A DNA stretch of 64,000 nucleotides from Lepus europaeus (GCF_033115175.1 NC_084827.1:176205401-176269400), one strand, 5' to 3'. Counted from the first letter of the stretch, positions 21,994 through 32,720 are shown. The notes: generated by a model from the sequence alone, not told the origin. Program-made: numbers and translations.

Positions 21994-22325
21994 AAAAATA
22001 TTTTATTTGAAAGGCAAAGCTACAGCAAGAGAGAGAGAGAATGAGAGGGGGAAGGAGCGAGGTCTTCCATCCACTGGTTCACTCCCCAGGTGGCTGCAAG
22101 GGCCGGGGCTGGGCCAGGCTATAGCCAGGAAGCTGAAACTCCATGCTGGTCTCCACGTGGGTGCAGGGCCCAAGGGCTTGGTCCATCTCCCCGCTGCTTT
22201 CCCAGGTGGATCAGCAGAGCTGGAGCGGAAGTGGAGCAGCCGGGACTGGAAGGGGCGCCCATGTGGGATGCTGGCGTGGCAGGCGGCAGCCTAACCCCCT
22301 GTGCCACAACTCCAGCCCCCAAATA
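21994..22325 (-). mobile_element. C-SINE
   Basis: 'atattttatttgaaaggcaa' to 'ccacaactccagcccc'. It follows the chimeric element without a gap. Confidence 0.87.
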
Positions 22326-22399
22326 AATAAATCCCCAACAAATATACTTTGATCGAAGAGAACCATCCTCGGGCGACTCACTCGGAACTCTGTTCCTTC

Positions 22400-22960
22400 A
22401 CGGGGCAGAGGGGCAAAGAGGGCTCGCGGGGGAGGGGACCCGCTCGTGTTCTGTGGCGCAGGGAGCCGGGGCGGAGCCGGGAGGGTCCGGGCGCTGCGTG
22501 TTTATACCGGGCAGCCCAGCCGGGGCGCGCCGGCTCCCAGCGGCTCCCGGGCAGGGGGAATTCAGGGGCTGGCCCGCCGCGGCTGCGGTGAGCCGTTATT
22601 TCCTGGGGAGGAAACCGGCTCCCAGCCAGCAGCGACAGCGTTTCCACTGCGGGAGGGCGCGCGAGGCGTGGTCGCGGGAGGCCGAGCTGTCCACACCCAG
22701 GCCTCCAGACGCGGGTTAAATTTAGATCTCCTATTCCGGTCCTGGCTGCGCGCGAGCGCCTCACCTGCAGCCGCGCGGCCGGCCACGCCCCCTCCCAGAC
22801 GTGGGCTACAGCAGGTGTGCGGCTGCGAGGTCCGAGGAGCCCAAGAAAGACCCAACCAGAAAAACCCACCGCCCTAGCGCACCCGGGCGACCCTGGGCCG
22901 GAGCCCACACAGCGCGCGGCGGTGGCCACCTGCTGCGCCCGCTGCCGAGCACGGGGATCT
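22400..22960. promoter_or_regulatory. CpG island 2 (unassigned promoter)
   Basis: About 560 bp, CpG-dense and bracketed by SINE clusters. It contains a TATA-like 'gtttatacc' (22500-22508), GC-box sequence 'ccacgccccctccc' (about 22784) and an AT-rich pocket 'ggttaaatttagatctcc' (22713-22730) that is odd inside an island. No exon can be read; the frames of 143 aa (+) and 183 aa (-) are probably compositional. Confidence 0.65.
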
Positions 22961-23010
22961 GACTAGTCCCGGCTGCCTGTCTACTGGAAACTCACCCAAG
23001 AGGAGGACTG

Positions 23011-23280
23011 GGAAGTGGGTGTTGGGCCGGGCGGCGGAGACGCCTGCGTCCCACAGGGGAATGCCTCGGTTCACTTCCCAGCTCGGCTCCTGCCTCCAGC
23101 TTCCTGCTAGCTCGCCCTGGGAGGCAGCAGGTGACGGCCAAGTACTTGGGTCTCTGCTACCCGCTTGGGCCACCTGATGGAGCTCCTGGCTCCTGGATGC
23201 TGTGGGCATTTGGGGAGTGAACCAGCAGATGGGAGCTCTCTGTGCCTCTCAAACAAGTAAAATAAGTTAATTTGTTTTTT
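23011..23280 (+). mobile_element. C-SINE, old copy
   Basis: 'tgggtgttgggccgggcggc' head, 'gcatttggggagtgaaccag' and 'ctctcaaacaagtaaaataa' blocks. Confidence 0.72.
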
Positions 23281-23338
23281 TTTTAAATACTCTGCATAAA
23301 AACAAAAAGATGAAAAGGACTGATTAAGTGCCGTGGGG

Positions 23339-23367
23339 AGCGTGCGTGGAAAAAGCGTGCGTGGAAA
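23339..23367 (+). repeat. Short tandem duplication
   Basis: 'agcgtgcgtggaaa' occurs at 23339-23352 and again at 23354-23367. Confidence 0.85.
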
Positions 23368-23594
23368 TAATGCAGCTGACTCTGCTCTGTGCCCTTCCCC
23401 CGCCCTGCAGACCGGCCGGCACCTCCCGGCCTCCACCGGGATTCATTTTCTTCCTGTTCCACAGAGTCTGATAAGGTGAAACTTCACTTGTCAGACAGGT
23501 CCGTCTCCAGAATGCAAACCCCAGGAGCAGGAGCGGAGGGGGAGGTCCTGCCCACTGCCTAGGTGCTGCCCGCTGCCATGTCCCCAGCGCCTAG

Positions 23595-23725
23595 GCAATT
23601 AAACTGCATTAACTGAACACTTACTACGCGCCCGGCACTCTATTAAACGTTCCAGATGATCTCACTATTCCTCATGACAGCAGCACGAGGGTTTTTATCA
23701 AGCAGGAAACAAAGCCCAAAGAAGT
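23595..23725 (-). mobile_element. MIR element
   Basis: 'aacacttactacgcgcccgg', 'cactctattaaacgttccag' and 'caggaaacaaagcccaaaga' give the reverse-complement MIR order. Confidence 0.55.
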
Positions 23726-23744
23726 TGAATTTTTTTTTGTTTTT

Positions 23745-24013
23745 TTAAGATTTATTTGTTTGAAAGGAGGCAGGGGAGGGGAGAGAGAAATCCTTCATTC
23801 ACTGGTCCATTCTTCAGATGGCTGCACCAGCCGGTGCTGGGCCAGGCCCAAACCTGGAGCCCCACGTAGGTGCGGGAACCCAAGTACTCGCGCCATCACC
23901 TGCTGCCTCCCGGGGACACAGCAAGAGCAGGACGCTGGATTGGAAGCAGACTCAAATCGGCAACTCCCATGTGGCGTCCACAACGCGGCTTAACCCACTG
24001 CCCAATGGTCGCC
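23745..24013 (-). mobile_element. C-SINE
   Basis: 'aagatttatttgtttgaaag' to 'cactgcccaatggtcgcccc', with a shortened middle. Confidence 0.8.
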
Positions 24014-24242
24014 CCAGAAGCTGAACCCCGTGTGCGAGGACACACTGGTGGTCTCAGACAGTCTGTGCCCACGCCTGCGCCCGGGCCCTGCCCATGCATT
24101 GCCCAGGCAGCAGCCCCGCTGCTCAGTACCGGCTTGCTGAGCTCCCCCGGCCAGCAGCAGCCATGCTGGGCCAAACCCCTGACTCCCGCAGGCCACCCCG
24201 CCCAGCCTGGCCTTCTTGGGGCGGGAAAAGAGGTGCGTTCAT

Positions 24243-24548
24243 TGGCTAATCCTCCGCCTGTGGCACTGGCACCCCGGGTTCTAGTCCCGGTTGGGGCGCC
24301 GGATTCTGTCCCGGTTGCTCCTCTTCCAGTCCAGCTCTCTGCTGTGGCCCGGGAGGGCAGTGGAGGATGGCCCAAGTGCTTGGGCCCTGCACCCGCATGG
24401 GAGACCAGGAGGAGGCACCTAGCTCCTGGCAGCACACTGGCCGTGGCGGCCATTTAGGGGGTGAACCAATGGAAGGAAAACCTTTCTCTCTGTCTCTCTC
24501 TCTCATTGTCTAACTCTGCCTGTCCAAAAAAAAAAAAAAAAAAAAAAA
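24243..24548 (+). mobile_element. Younger-type C-SINE (first of pair)
   Basis: Ends 'ctctgcctgtccaaaaaa' with a long poly-A run (24524-24548). Head is near 24243. Confidence 0.9.
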
Positions 24549-24787
24549 GTACTAAAGGGGGATGGCGCCATGGCCTGCAGAGGCATATGGGTGCTGGGTT
24601 CTAGTCCCGGTTGCTCCTCTTCAAGTCCAGCTGTGGCCCGGGAAGGGCCCTGAACCTGCATGGGAGACCAGGAGGAAGACCAGGAGGAAGCACCTGGCTC
24701 CTGGCTTCAGATCAGCCGTGGCGGCCATTTGTGGGGTGAACCGACAGAAGGAAGATCTCTCTCTGTCTAACTCTGTCAAAAAAAAAT
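24549..24787 (+). mobile_element. Younger-type C-SINE (second of pair)
   Basis: Starts in the A-tail of the preceding copy ('gtactaaagggggatggcgc'). It is internally shortened and has a duplicated 'gaccaggaggaa' block at 24668-24691. Confidence 0.85.
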
Positions 24788-24881
24788 AAAAGAGGTGCGT
24801 TCATGCTGAAGGGGTAGATCACCCTGAAGACTTGTTCCACCCCGGTTCCCCTTATCTGAAAGCAGAGCCTCCAGAAAAAAT

Positions 24882-24906
24882 CCACACACACACACACACA
24901 CACACC
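24882..24906. repeat. (CA)n microsatellite
   Basis: Perfect CA run of about 22 bp. Confidence 0.9.
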
Positions 24907-25157
24907 ACCGCCCGGGTGGGTTTCGTTTGCGCAACAGGGAAGTCAGATCTAGGATGAGAAATTGCCTAAACAGACCTTGCTGTAAAGCTGTCCTATCTTC
25001 CATCTGCTGTCCCACTGGGGCCACTTCTCTGTGCTAAATGTCATTGTCTTCCCAGACCCTCCCCCATGAAAACGGCAGTAAGCCCTGGGTTCCAGCCCCT
25101 CTGCAGGTCCCACCGGTCCACATACCTGTCTCTGCCCTTGCAATTGTCTCTCTCTCT

Positions 25158-25460
25158 TTTTAAAGATTTATTTATTGATTTGAAAGGCAGAGGCAGAGAG
25201 AGAGAGAGAGATCTGCTGGTTCACTCCCCAAATGACCACAATGGCTGGAGCTGAGCCGATCCGAAGCCAGGAGCCAGGAGCTTCCCCCGGGTCTCCCACG
25301 TGGGTGCAGGGGCCCAAGGACTTGGGCCATCTTCCAGTGCTTTCCCAGGCCATAGCAGAGAGCTGGATCGGAAATGGAGCAGCCAGGACTTGAACCGGCG
25401 CCCATGGGGATGCTGGTGCTATGGGCGGTGGCTTTCCCCGCTAAGCACAGGGCCGGTCTC
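25158..25460 (-). mobile_element. C-SINE
   Basis: 'ttttaaagatttatttattg' to 'aagcacagggccggtctcc'. The A-tail end lies in a (CT)n tract. Confidence 0.9.
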
Positions 25461-25774
25461 CCCTTGCTATTCTGTCTTCCGTCATTTGACTTGCAGCCTC
25501 CCAAACCCTGAACCTGAGACGGTGGAGGAGCACTTTTCCTCCCTGACAATGCTGAGTTCACTGTGGAGGGAGCAGCACTGCCGGTGCCAGCCCAGGGACA
25601 GCAAGGGACCCGCTGACCCCCAACCAGTGGTGTGGCTACGGTGGGTTTGTGCTATTTATCTCCCCACTGGTCACTGTACACCCCGGACGCTGTGATCTGT
25701 GTAACCGAGTGGCCCTCACGTGAAGCTGTCATAACCTGGAGCCCTCTCCCTCCGCCGCTCAACAAGGAAGGTCC

Positions 25775-26090
25775 ATCAGGGTCAGCACCATGCTGTAACA
25801 GGTCAAGCAGCCGCCTGCAGTGCCGGCATCCCATATGGACACTGGTTCTAGTCCCGGCAGCTCCACTTTTGATTCAGCTCCCTGCTAATGCACCTGGGAA
25901 AGCAGAGGAAGATGGCCCAAGTGAAGACCTGGGAGACCCAGATGAAGCTCCTGGCTCCTGGCTTCGGCCTGGCCCAGCTCTAGCCATTGTGGTCATCTAG
26001 GGAGTGAACCAACTGTTGGGAGATCTCTCCCCCTCTGACTCTCCATATCTCTCTGTAACTCTTTCACATAAATAATTTTTTTTTTAAAGA
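25775..26090 (+). mobile_element. C-SINE
   Basis: 'cagggtcagcaccatgctgt' head to 'ctttcacataaataattttt'. A block near 'ccaagtgaagacctgggaga' is deleted. Confidence 0.85.
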
Positions 26091-26509
26091 AAGGCCCACC
26101 AAGGGGGCCACTGGGCCAGCCAGAGAGGGCAAGGGGGCACTCAGCCTGTGGAATTCACCCTGGTCTGCAGTGCAGCCCCTAGCTCTGTGAGGACCAACTC
26201 ACACTAAACAGACTCACCAAGCACCGATGAACAAACCAGACGGCCAACTTACTAATTTGCAAATGCTGATGGGATCATGACACGTCAACACCGAAGCACG
26301 GGGGACTGCCCTGGGTGGGCAGAGGGATGCCCACCCCATGGCAGGGGCTCTAGGGGAAGCTCTGAACTTTGATCTTTCTGGCCAGTGGCTGCCAGTTTGC
26401 CTGACTCATGGGGTGAGGGAAACTGAGGCACAGACCTGGTTGGTTGCCAGAGGGTTAGTATTAGAAAGGTGGCCCTGACACTGTTTTTTTGTTTGTTTGT
26501 TTGTTCTTG
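26091..26509. other. Unique DNA with a weak MIR trace
   Basis: 26410-26470 ('gagggaaactgaggcacaga') resembles reverse-strand MIR. A (TTTG)n run follows at 26485-26502. No gene. Confidence 0.4.
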
Positions 26510-26830
26510 TCTTTTAAGAGTTTTTATTTATCTGAAAGTCAGAATTACAGAGAGAGAGAGGGAGAGACAGAGAGAGATCTTCCATCCACTGGTTCATTCC
26601 CCAAATGGCTGCAACAGCCAGGACTGGCCAGGCCGAAACCAGGAAGCAAGAAACTTCATCCAAGTCTCCCACGTGGGTGCAGGGGCCCAAGCGCTTGGGC
26701 CATCTTTCACTGCTGTCCCAGGCCATTAGCAGAGAGCTGGAGCGCAAGTGGAACAGCCAGGACTCGAACCGGTGTCCATACGGGATGCTGATGCTGCAGG
26801 CGGCGGCTTAGCCCACACTGGCCCAAGGGT
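26510..26830 (-). mobile_element. C-SINE
   Basis: 'ttatttatctgaaagtcaga' to 'agcccacactggcccaaggg'. The B box 'gactcgaaccggtg' is visible at about 26761. Confidence 0.87.
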
Positions 26831-27039
26831 CAGCTTGAGAAGGCAACGTTAGACTCAACAGACAGCAGTCACAGTACTCCAACACTTGCACACGGGGACC
26901 CCACAGGTAAAGTTCTCGCCCCCAAAACCGATCTGCCTCTGTCCTCCTGCCCAGAATCCCCCATCCCCATGCAGTCCTGTTTTGAGTTAAGGTACCAGTG
27001 TCCCAGGGAGTCCCTCGTGAAACGCGACTCGGCCTGAAG

Positions 27040-27318
27040 ACACAGAACTGGGGGCACAGGTGTGGGCTGGCCTGCTGCCTGAGCCCCGCCTCTACCGCCC
27101 ATCCAGCTCCCTGCTAGCGCGCCCGGGGTGGGGGCGGCAGGTGATGGCTCATGTCCTAGGGCCTCTGCCACCCGTGTGGGACAGCTGGATGGAGTTCCTG
27201 GCTCCCCGCAACAGCCTGGCCCCGCCTTGGCTGCTGTAGACATTAGGGGAGTGAAGCAGTGGCTGGAAAATGTCTCCCTCTCCTTCTGCCTTTCAGAAAA
27301 ATAAAGTTGAATAAACAT
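27040..27318 (+). mobile_element. C-SINE, old copy
   Basis: The head is eroded ('gggggcacaggtgtgggctg'); the 3' half is clear, ending 'cctttcagaaaaataaagtt'. Confidence 0.7.
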
Positions 27319-27619
27319 ACAAAAGAATGTGGGATGATTTAACTCCGTATCCCGGGAGTCCTGGAGGTAAGAAAGGAATCCCCGAAGTTCCTGGCCGGGC
27401 TGGATGTTCCTATTTTGTGGAAGGACGCTGTTTTGCAGTGAGTTGCTTGGGAATGAGCTGAGGGGAAGATAAAAGAACACAGAAGAAGCTCCCGCGGGGG
27501 GGTGTGGGTGCAGCACCCCCCGTGTCAGGCACAAAGCACAAGCCCGAGTTTCCAGATTCTTCCACGTATTGGAACCCTTACATGAAGATCCAAGGATTCA
27601 AACTGTGGTCCAAGTAGCT

Positions 27620-27790
27620 CAAAATTAATTCTTTTTCAGTGTTTTAATTTTTAATTAGCTTTTAATAGATTCAATATGGTTCACAGATACATTTCTAGGA
27701 ATATAATGATATTCCCTCCTTCCCCCTTCAAAACTGATTCTATGACACATTAATATTCTAAAATTATTCTTACTCGGAAAGTGTAAAGTT
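27620..27790. mobile_element. Possible L1 3'-end fragment
   Basis: AT-rich text ('taattagcttttaatagatt', 'gatattccctccttccccc') unlike its GC-rich neighbours and similar to a lagomorph L1 tail in reverse. Assigned by resemblance. Confidence 0.35.
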
Positions 27791-27816
27791 CGGGGGATTC
27801 TCTTTGCATGCTCGGT

Positions 27817-28072
27817 TTTTCAGAGACACAGACAGACAAAGCTCCCATCTGTTGGTTCCCTTTCCAAATGCCCACAATGGCCAGGCCTGGGCCAGGCTCC
27901 AGCAAGGGGCAGGGAATTCAGCCCAGGTCCCTGACATGAGCAGCAGGGACCATGAGCCATCACGGGGCCCACATGAGCAAGAAGCTGGAACCAGGCGCAG
28001 AAGCCGGCGTGGAAGCCAGGCATTCGAATCTGGGACACGGGCATTTTAATGCCAGGCCAACACCTGCCCTTA
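27817..28072 (-). mobile_element. C-SINE, truncated at tail end
   Basis: Lacks the T-rich tail. The body runs to 'aggccaacacctgccct'. Confidence 0.72.
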
Positions 28073-28376
28073 AAGTATTTTCATAGCTGGAATAATTGCC
28101 CCGTGTCAAAATGCACAAAGAGAAAAAGGCCGTACAACATCTGCACATCCCGCGATCCCTCCCACAGTGCCCGAGACGCTGCTGTTCAGCACAGCTCAGA
28201 GTCCAGACGCCTGGCGGTCTGTGAAAGCCCACCTTCTCCTCTTCCTCCTCGCCAGCGCAGTCTCCTGGAAGCCCTGCCGGACGTGTCCTTTGGTTTTCCT
28301 CCTGCAGCGCTGGTTGATCTGATAGAGGTCGTTTTCTACTTGCACCATAGCCTGCTCAATCGTATAATTCTTTTTT
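28073..28376. other. Unique DNA, no gene recognised
   Basis: About 300 bp, pyrimidine-rich in part ('ccttctcctcttcctcctcg'). No exon signature. Confidence 0.45.
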
Positions 28377-28413
28377 TTAATTAATTAATTTATTGTTTTA
28401 AAGATTTATTTAC

Positions 28414-28758
28414 TTGGGGCCAGCGCTGGGGCACACTAGGTTAATCCTCTGTCTGCAGCACCAGCATCCCAGATGGGTGCCAGGTTCTACTCCTGGTTGC
28501 TCTTCTTCCAGTCCAGCTCTCTGCTGTGGCCCAGGAGTGCAGTGGAGGATGGCCCAAGTGCTTGGGCCCCTGCACCCGCATGGGAGACCAGGAAGAAGCA
28601 CCTGGCTCCTGGCTTTGGATTGGCGCAGTTCCGGCCATTATGGCCATTTGGGGAGTGAACCAATGGAAGGAAAACCTTTCTCTCTGTCTCTTTCTTTCTC
28701 ACCCTCTGTAACTCTACCTGTCAAATAAATAAATAAAATCTTTAAATAAAAAAAAAAA
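28414..28758 (+). mobile_element. C-SINE, intermediate type
   Basis: Head 'ggggccagcgctggggcaca'. The 3' end is 'ctacctgtcaaataaataaa', between the older (tttcaaat) and younger (gtcaaaaa) forms. Confidence 0.9.
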
Positions 28759-29095
28759 GATGTATTTACTTATTTGAAAGTCAGAGTTACACAGAGAGAA
28801 AAAGAGAGGCAGAGAGAGAGAGAGAGAGAGAGAGGTCTTCCATCCACTGGTTTACTCCCTAATTGGCCGCAACTGCCGGAGCTGGGCCAATTTGAAGCCA
28901 GGAGCCAGGAGCTTCTTCTGGGACTCCCACATGGGTGCAGGGGCCCAAGGACTTGGGTCATCTTCTGCTGCTTTCCCAGGCCATAGCAGAGAGCTGGATC
29001 AGAAGTGGAGCAGCTGGGACTTGAACCAGTGCTCATATGGGATGCCGGCACTGCAGGCAGCAGCTTTACCCACTATGCCACAGCTCCAGCCCCAA
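28759..29095 (-). mobile_element. C-SINE
   Basis: Begins at the A-tail of the previous copy and ends 'ccacagctccagcccc'. A tail-to-tail inverted pair. Confidence 0.92.
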
Positions 29096-29247
29096 ATTTA
29101 TTTATTTATTTGACAGGCAGAGTTACAGAGAAAAAGAGGGAGAGACAGAGAGAGAGAGGTCATCCATCCACTGGTTCACTCTCCAAATAGCCACAATGGC
29201 TGGGGCTGGGCCAGGTTGAAGCCAGGAGCCAGGAGTTTCTTCTGCAC
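29096..29247 (-). mobile_element. C-SINE, 5'-truncated
   Basis: Only the tail-proximal half is present ('atttatttatttgacaggca' to 'gaagccaggagccaggag'). Confidence 0.85.
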
Positions 29248-29361
29248 CAGCCCCTTCATCTCTGGTCTTACTGGCCAGACACCCAGCTGATTCCATTTCT
29301 CTCAATTCCCATTCAGCCTCAGGCTATATATTTCTTTGGAGCCTTTCTAGAAAAGACGTAT

Positions 29362-29690
29362 GGGGGCTGGCGCTGTGACGTAGCGGGTAAAGCCATCACC
29401 TGCAGTGCCAGCTTCCCTTATGGGCACCAGTTCGAGTTCTGGCGCTCTTCTTCCGATCCAGCTCTCTGCTATGACCTGGGAAGGCAGTGGAGGCTGGCCC
29501 AAGGCCTTGGGCCCTGCACCCGCATGGGAGACCTGGGATAAGCTCCTGGCTCCTGGCTTCAGATCAGCTCAGCTCTGGCCATTGTGGCGATTTGGGGAGT
29601 GAACCAGTGGATGGAAGACCTCTCTCTCTCTCTCTCTCTCTCTGTAACTCTGCCTTTCAAATAAATAAATAAATATTTAAAAATAAATAA
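29362..29690 (+). mobile_element. C-SINE, full length
   Basis: Head 'gggggctggcgctgtgacgt', a (TC)n tract at 29621-29642 and a (AAAT)n tail. Confidence 0.92.
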
Positions 29691-30005
29691 AAATGTATTA
29701 TTTATTTGAAAGGCAGAGTTAGAGGTGTGGGAGAGAGAGAGAGAGAATCTTCTATCTGCTGATTCACTCTCCAAATGGCCACAATTGTTCGGGCTGGGCC
29801 AGGCGAAAGTCAGGAGCCTGGAACTCCATCTGGGTCCCCCACGTGGGTGCAGGGGCCCAAGGAGTTGGACCATCCTCTGCTGCTTGCCCAGGCGCATCGG
29901 CAGGGAGCTGGATCACAAGTGGAGCAGCCGGGACTGGAAACGGAGCTCACATGGGATGCCGGCACTGCAAGCAGCAGCCTAACCCACGGCGCCACAACGC
30001 TGCCC
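29691..30005 (-). mobile_element. C-SINE
   Basis: Tail-to-tail with the preceding copy. Ends 'cggcgccacaacgctgccct'. Confidence 0.9.
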
Positions 30006-30599
30006 TCAACCAGCTTAATACGCTCCCTTCCCCTGCAGTTCCTCCGAGCTGGACTGTCATTCCAGACCTTCGCGGGATTCCATCCACGCTGGGGCATTCA
30101 TTCCCAAGTCTCCATGTGAACTGCTTGGCCCTCGAACTGGGCCACAGAACTGTCGACACATTCTTGCCATGCACCGATGTCACTTATCTGCCCTGTGGCA
30201 ACAGCCGGAAGCTCATGTCCTCTCACGGTGAGCAACTGGTTGTCACGTAGCCAGTCCTTCAAAGTCCCCTCTCGTTATGTCCTGTCACAGGCAGATCAAC
30301 CCAGGGCTGTCAGGCCCTGGGCCAAAGCCAGCAGGTGCGGCGTGGGCCAACCCCAGCAGAGGGCAGCGCAAGCCGCCCCTGGCAGCTGACCCACTGGGGA
30401 CTGGAGCAGGCGGGACACCAGAAGGGGAGGGGGCAGGAGGCAGTGCGAGCAGGGCTGCTGCCTGCGATACCCATGGGGACTTCTCAAGTGATGTTTGTCA
30501 AGGAATAGAGCAGAAGCACCCAGGATTACCAAGGAAACCAATCATGTTAAAACACGCTTGCTGTGTGCTGCATAATTCAGTTGAAATAAAAAAAAACTT
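30006..30599. other. Unique DNA with exon-like segment and CTCF site
   Basis: 30039-30229 is bounded by acceptor-like 'tcccttcccctgcag' and donor-like 'tcacggtgagc', with an open frame throughout, but the encoded peptide is not recognised. A perfect CTCF core lies at 30353. Confidence 0.4.
30353..30366 (+). promoter_or_regulatory. CTCF-binding motif, forward
   Basis: CCAGCAGAGGGCAG matches the CTCF core at 14 of 14 positions. It lies in unique sequence rather than in a SINE. Confidence 0.7.
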
Positions 30600-31212
30600 T
30601 TTAACATTTATTTTCATTTTATTTTGAAAGGCAAAGAGACGGAGAGATATTCGATCCATTGGTTCACTCCCCAAATGCCCACAACAGGCAGGGCTGGGCC
30701 AGACCAGGCTGCAACCAGGAATCTGGAACTCAATTTGGGCTTCCCATGTGGGTGGCAGGGGCCCAAGCACTTGAGCCACCACCTGCTGCCTCCCAGGATA
30801 TGCATTAGTGGGGGCTGGATCAAGAGCAGAGCTGAGCCGGCGCCGCAGGCAGAGGATTAGCCTGTTGAGCTGCGGCGCCGGCACACCGGGTTCTAGTCCC
30901 GGTCAGGGCGCCAGATTCTGTCCCGGTTGCCCCTCTTCCAGGCCAGCTCTCTGCTGTGGTCAGGGAGTGCAGTGGAGGATGGCCCAAGTGCTTGGGCCCT
31001 GCACCCCATGGGAGACCAGGATATCCGCGGCGGCCATTGGAGGGTGAACCAACAGCAAAGGAAGACCTTTCTCTCTCTCACTGTCCACTCTGCCTGTCAA
31101 AAAAAAAAAAAAGAGCAGAGCTGTGACTGAGACCCCAGGCACTCTGGCACTCTGATGCGGGATGCTGGTGCCCCTGTGACGGCTTACCTGCCGTGCCCAA
31201 TGCCCGCCCCTA
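30600..31212 (-). mobile_element. Outer C-SINE split by a younger copy
   Basis: 30600-30834 and 31124-31212 form one minus-strand element. aagagcagagctg is duplicated at 30822-30834 and 31111-31123. Confidence 0.87.
30835..31110 (+). mobile_element. Nested younger-type C-SINE
   Basis: 'agccggcgccgcaggcagag' head to 'ctgcctgtcaaaaaaa'. The 13-bp target-site duplication is perfect. Confidence 0.92.
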
Positions 31213-31535
31213 GGTGATTCCTGATACGTGTGCTAAGAAGCCAGATCCAGTGGCAGAGCTGACGGCTACTAGGATTTGAAGTCGTGATGAGCAGAAATGA
31301 GGTTCAAACTGTCTTCCACAACTACGGTGTGGTAAGAAAATCCCTGGGCTCCTGTTGGTGACAAGGTCCCAGGAACCTCCTACGCTCCTGGGGAGTGACG
31401 CCCACATGCACAACAGTAGATGCTAATGTTCAAGGAAAGCTTCGTGAAAACAGCCACGTCCATCTTTCCCATCCTGAATTCATCCCAGGCTCCTTCATCT
31501 CAGTTGAAGTGGCACTGCAGGGAACAAAGAAGGGG

Positions 31536-31540
<5 letters not shown>
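31213..31540. other. Unique DNA, no gene recognised
   Basis: About 330 bp. No exon; a (TC)n run follows at 31536-31562. Confidence 0.45.
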
Positions 31541-31562
<22 letters not shown>

Positions 31563-31566
<4 letters not shown>

Positions 31567-31850
31567 ATTTATTTACTTACTTGAAAGGTAGAGATACTGA
31601 GAGAGAGAGAGCAAGAGAGATCTTCCACCCACTAGTTTGCTCTCCAAATGGCTGAGCCAGGAGCTTCTTCTGGGTCTCCCATGTAGGTGCAGGGGCCCAA
31701 GGGCTTGGTCCATCTTCCACTGCTTTCCCAGGAGCATTAGCCGGGGACTGGATGGGAAGTGGAGCAGCTGGGACTTGAACTGGCACCCCTATGGGATGCC
31801 TGCGCCGCAGGCAGTGGCTTTACCTGCTATGCCACAGCACTGGTGGCAAA
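31563..31850 (-). mobile_element. C-SINE
   Basis: 'catttatttacttacttgaa' to 'tgccacagcactggtggc'. A block after 'aaatggctg' is missing. Confidence 0.87.
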
Positions 31851-32465
31851 AGAAAGGATCTCTTGGCAGAGTCCCCAGACCAGCATTTTCCTCTGCCATG
31901 GTCAGTGTGTGAGCCGTGGGCACGGTGGCGCTTGTGATGTTCGTATCAGAGTGCTGGTTCTTGAGCCCCAGCTCTATCACTCGGTCTTTTGAACAAATAA
32001 ATCTTTAATAACCCAAGAGTCAGGGTGGGAGGCTCCCCTCCCCGAGGTGGAGGAGGGCAGGGGACAGAGGCTGCCTGGGAACTGGCAGGTCAGACTGCTG
32101 CCCACACTTTGCCCTGCTTGGAGGCCGTCCGCCATCTACACGGTCGGTTGGATACCCCGCCCGATGCCTCCAGGCTCTCAGATGACAAAAGAAAATCAGG
32201 CCTGGCAGCCCAGGCCCGGAGGACCGGGAGGACCAGCTGGGGCTCCCCGGTTCTCCCATCTCCAGCTGCCCCGGTTCATTTCATTCCGGGGAGACCCTGC
32301 CCGAGCCTCTGGAAGCTGGCAAGCATCCCAGGGCCCCAGCGAGAGCTCCCCCTCTGCCCTGCTTCTATCTGGAGTGTGAACCCCAAAATGGGGAGCCCCA
32401 GGTTGGCCCCTTCGCCCAGGCAGTGCCATTTTACCCCTGTGGACTCAGCATGGCTTATCTGGTTT
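31851..32465. other. Unique DNA, no gene recognised
   Basis: GC-rich, with several proline-rich frames (110 aa on + at 32047) of the kind expected from composition. No splice-bounded exon. Confidence 0.45.
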
Positions 32466-32720
32466 GCTTTTCACTTTGTGTTACAAAGAAAGTGTGAAAC
32501 ACACACGAGTCGGAAAAGTAGTAACCTAGACTCTCATTTACCCGTCACCCAGATGTTTACAGTTTCCAACCTTTTGCCACATTGGCTTTCTTTCTTGCTT
32601 CAGCATAATTCTGAGCAGTTCCACTTCCAGCCTCGGTATCGGACCCAGCCAGGATCCTGCACTTCACAGCAAAACCACCGGCACCACGAGGTGATGTTCA
32701 GGACATCTCGGGGGGACGGA
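32466..32720. mobile_element. Old L1M-type 3'-end fragment
   Basis: 'actctcatttacccgtcacc', 'cagatgtttacagtttccaa' and 'ccttttgccacattggcttt' follow the order of a common ancient mammalian L1 tail. Confidence 0.5.

Larger units (their letters stand above)
24226..24804. repeat. Target-site duplication around a SINE pair
   Basis: aaaagaggtgcgttcat occurs at 24226-24242 and 24788-24804 (17 of 17 identical). It brackets two consecutive plus-strand SINEs, so the pair shares one outer duplication. Confidence 0.92.
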
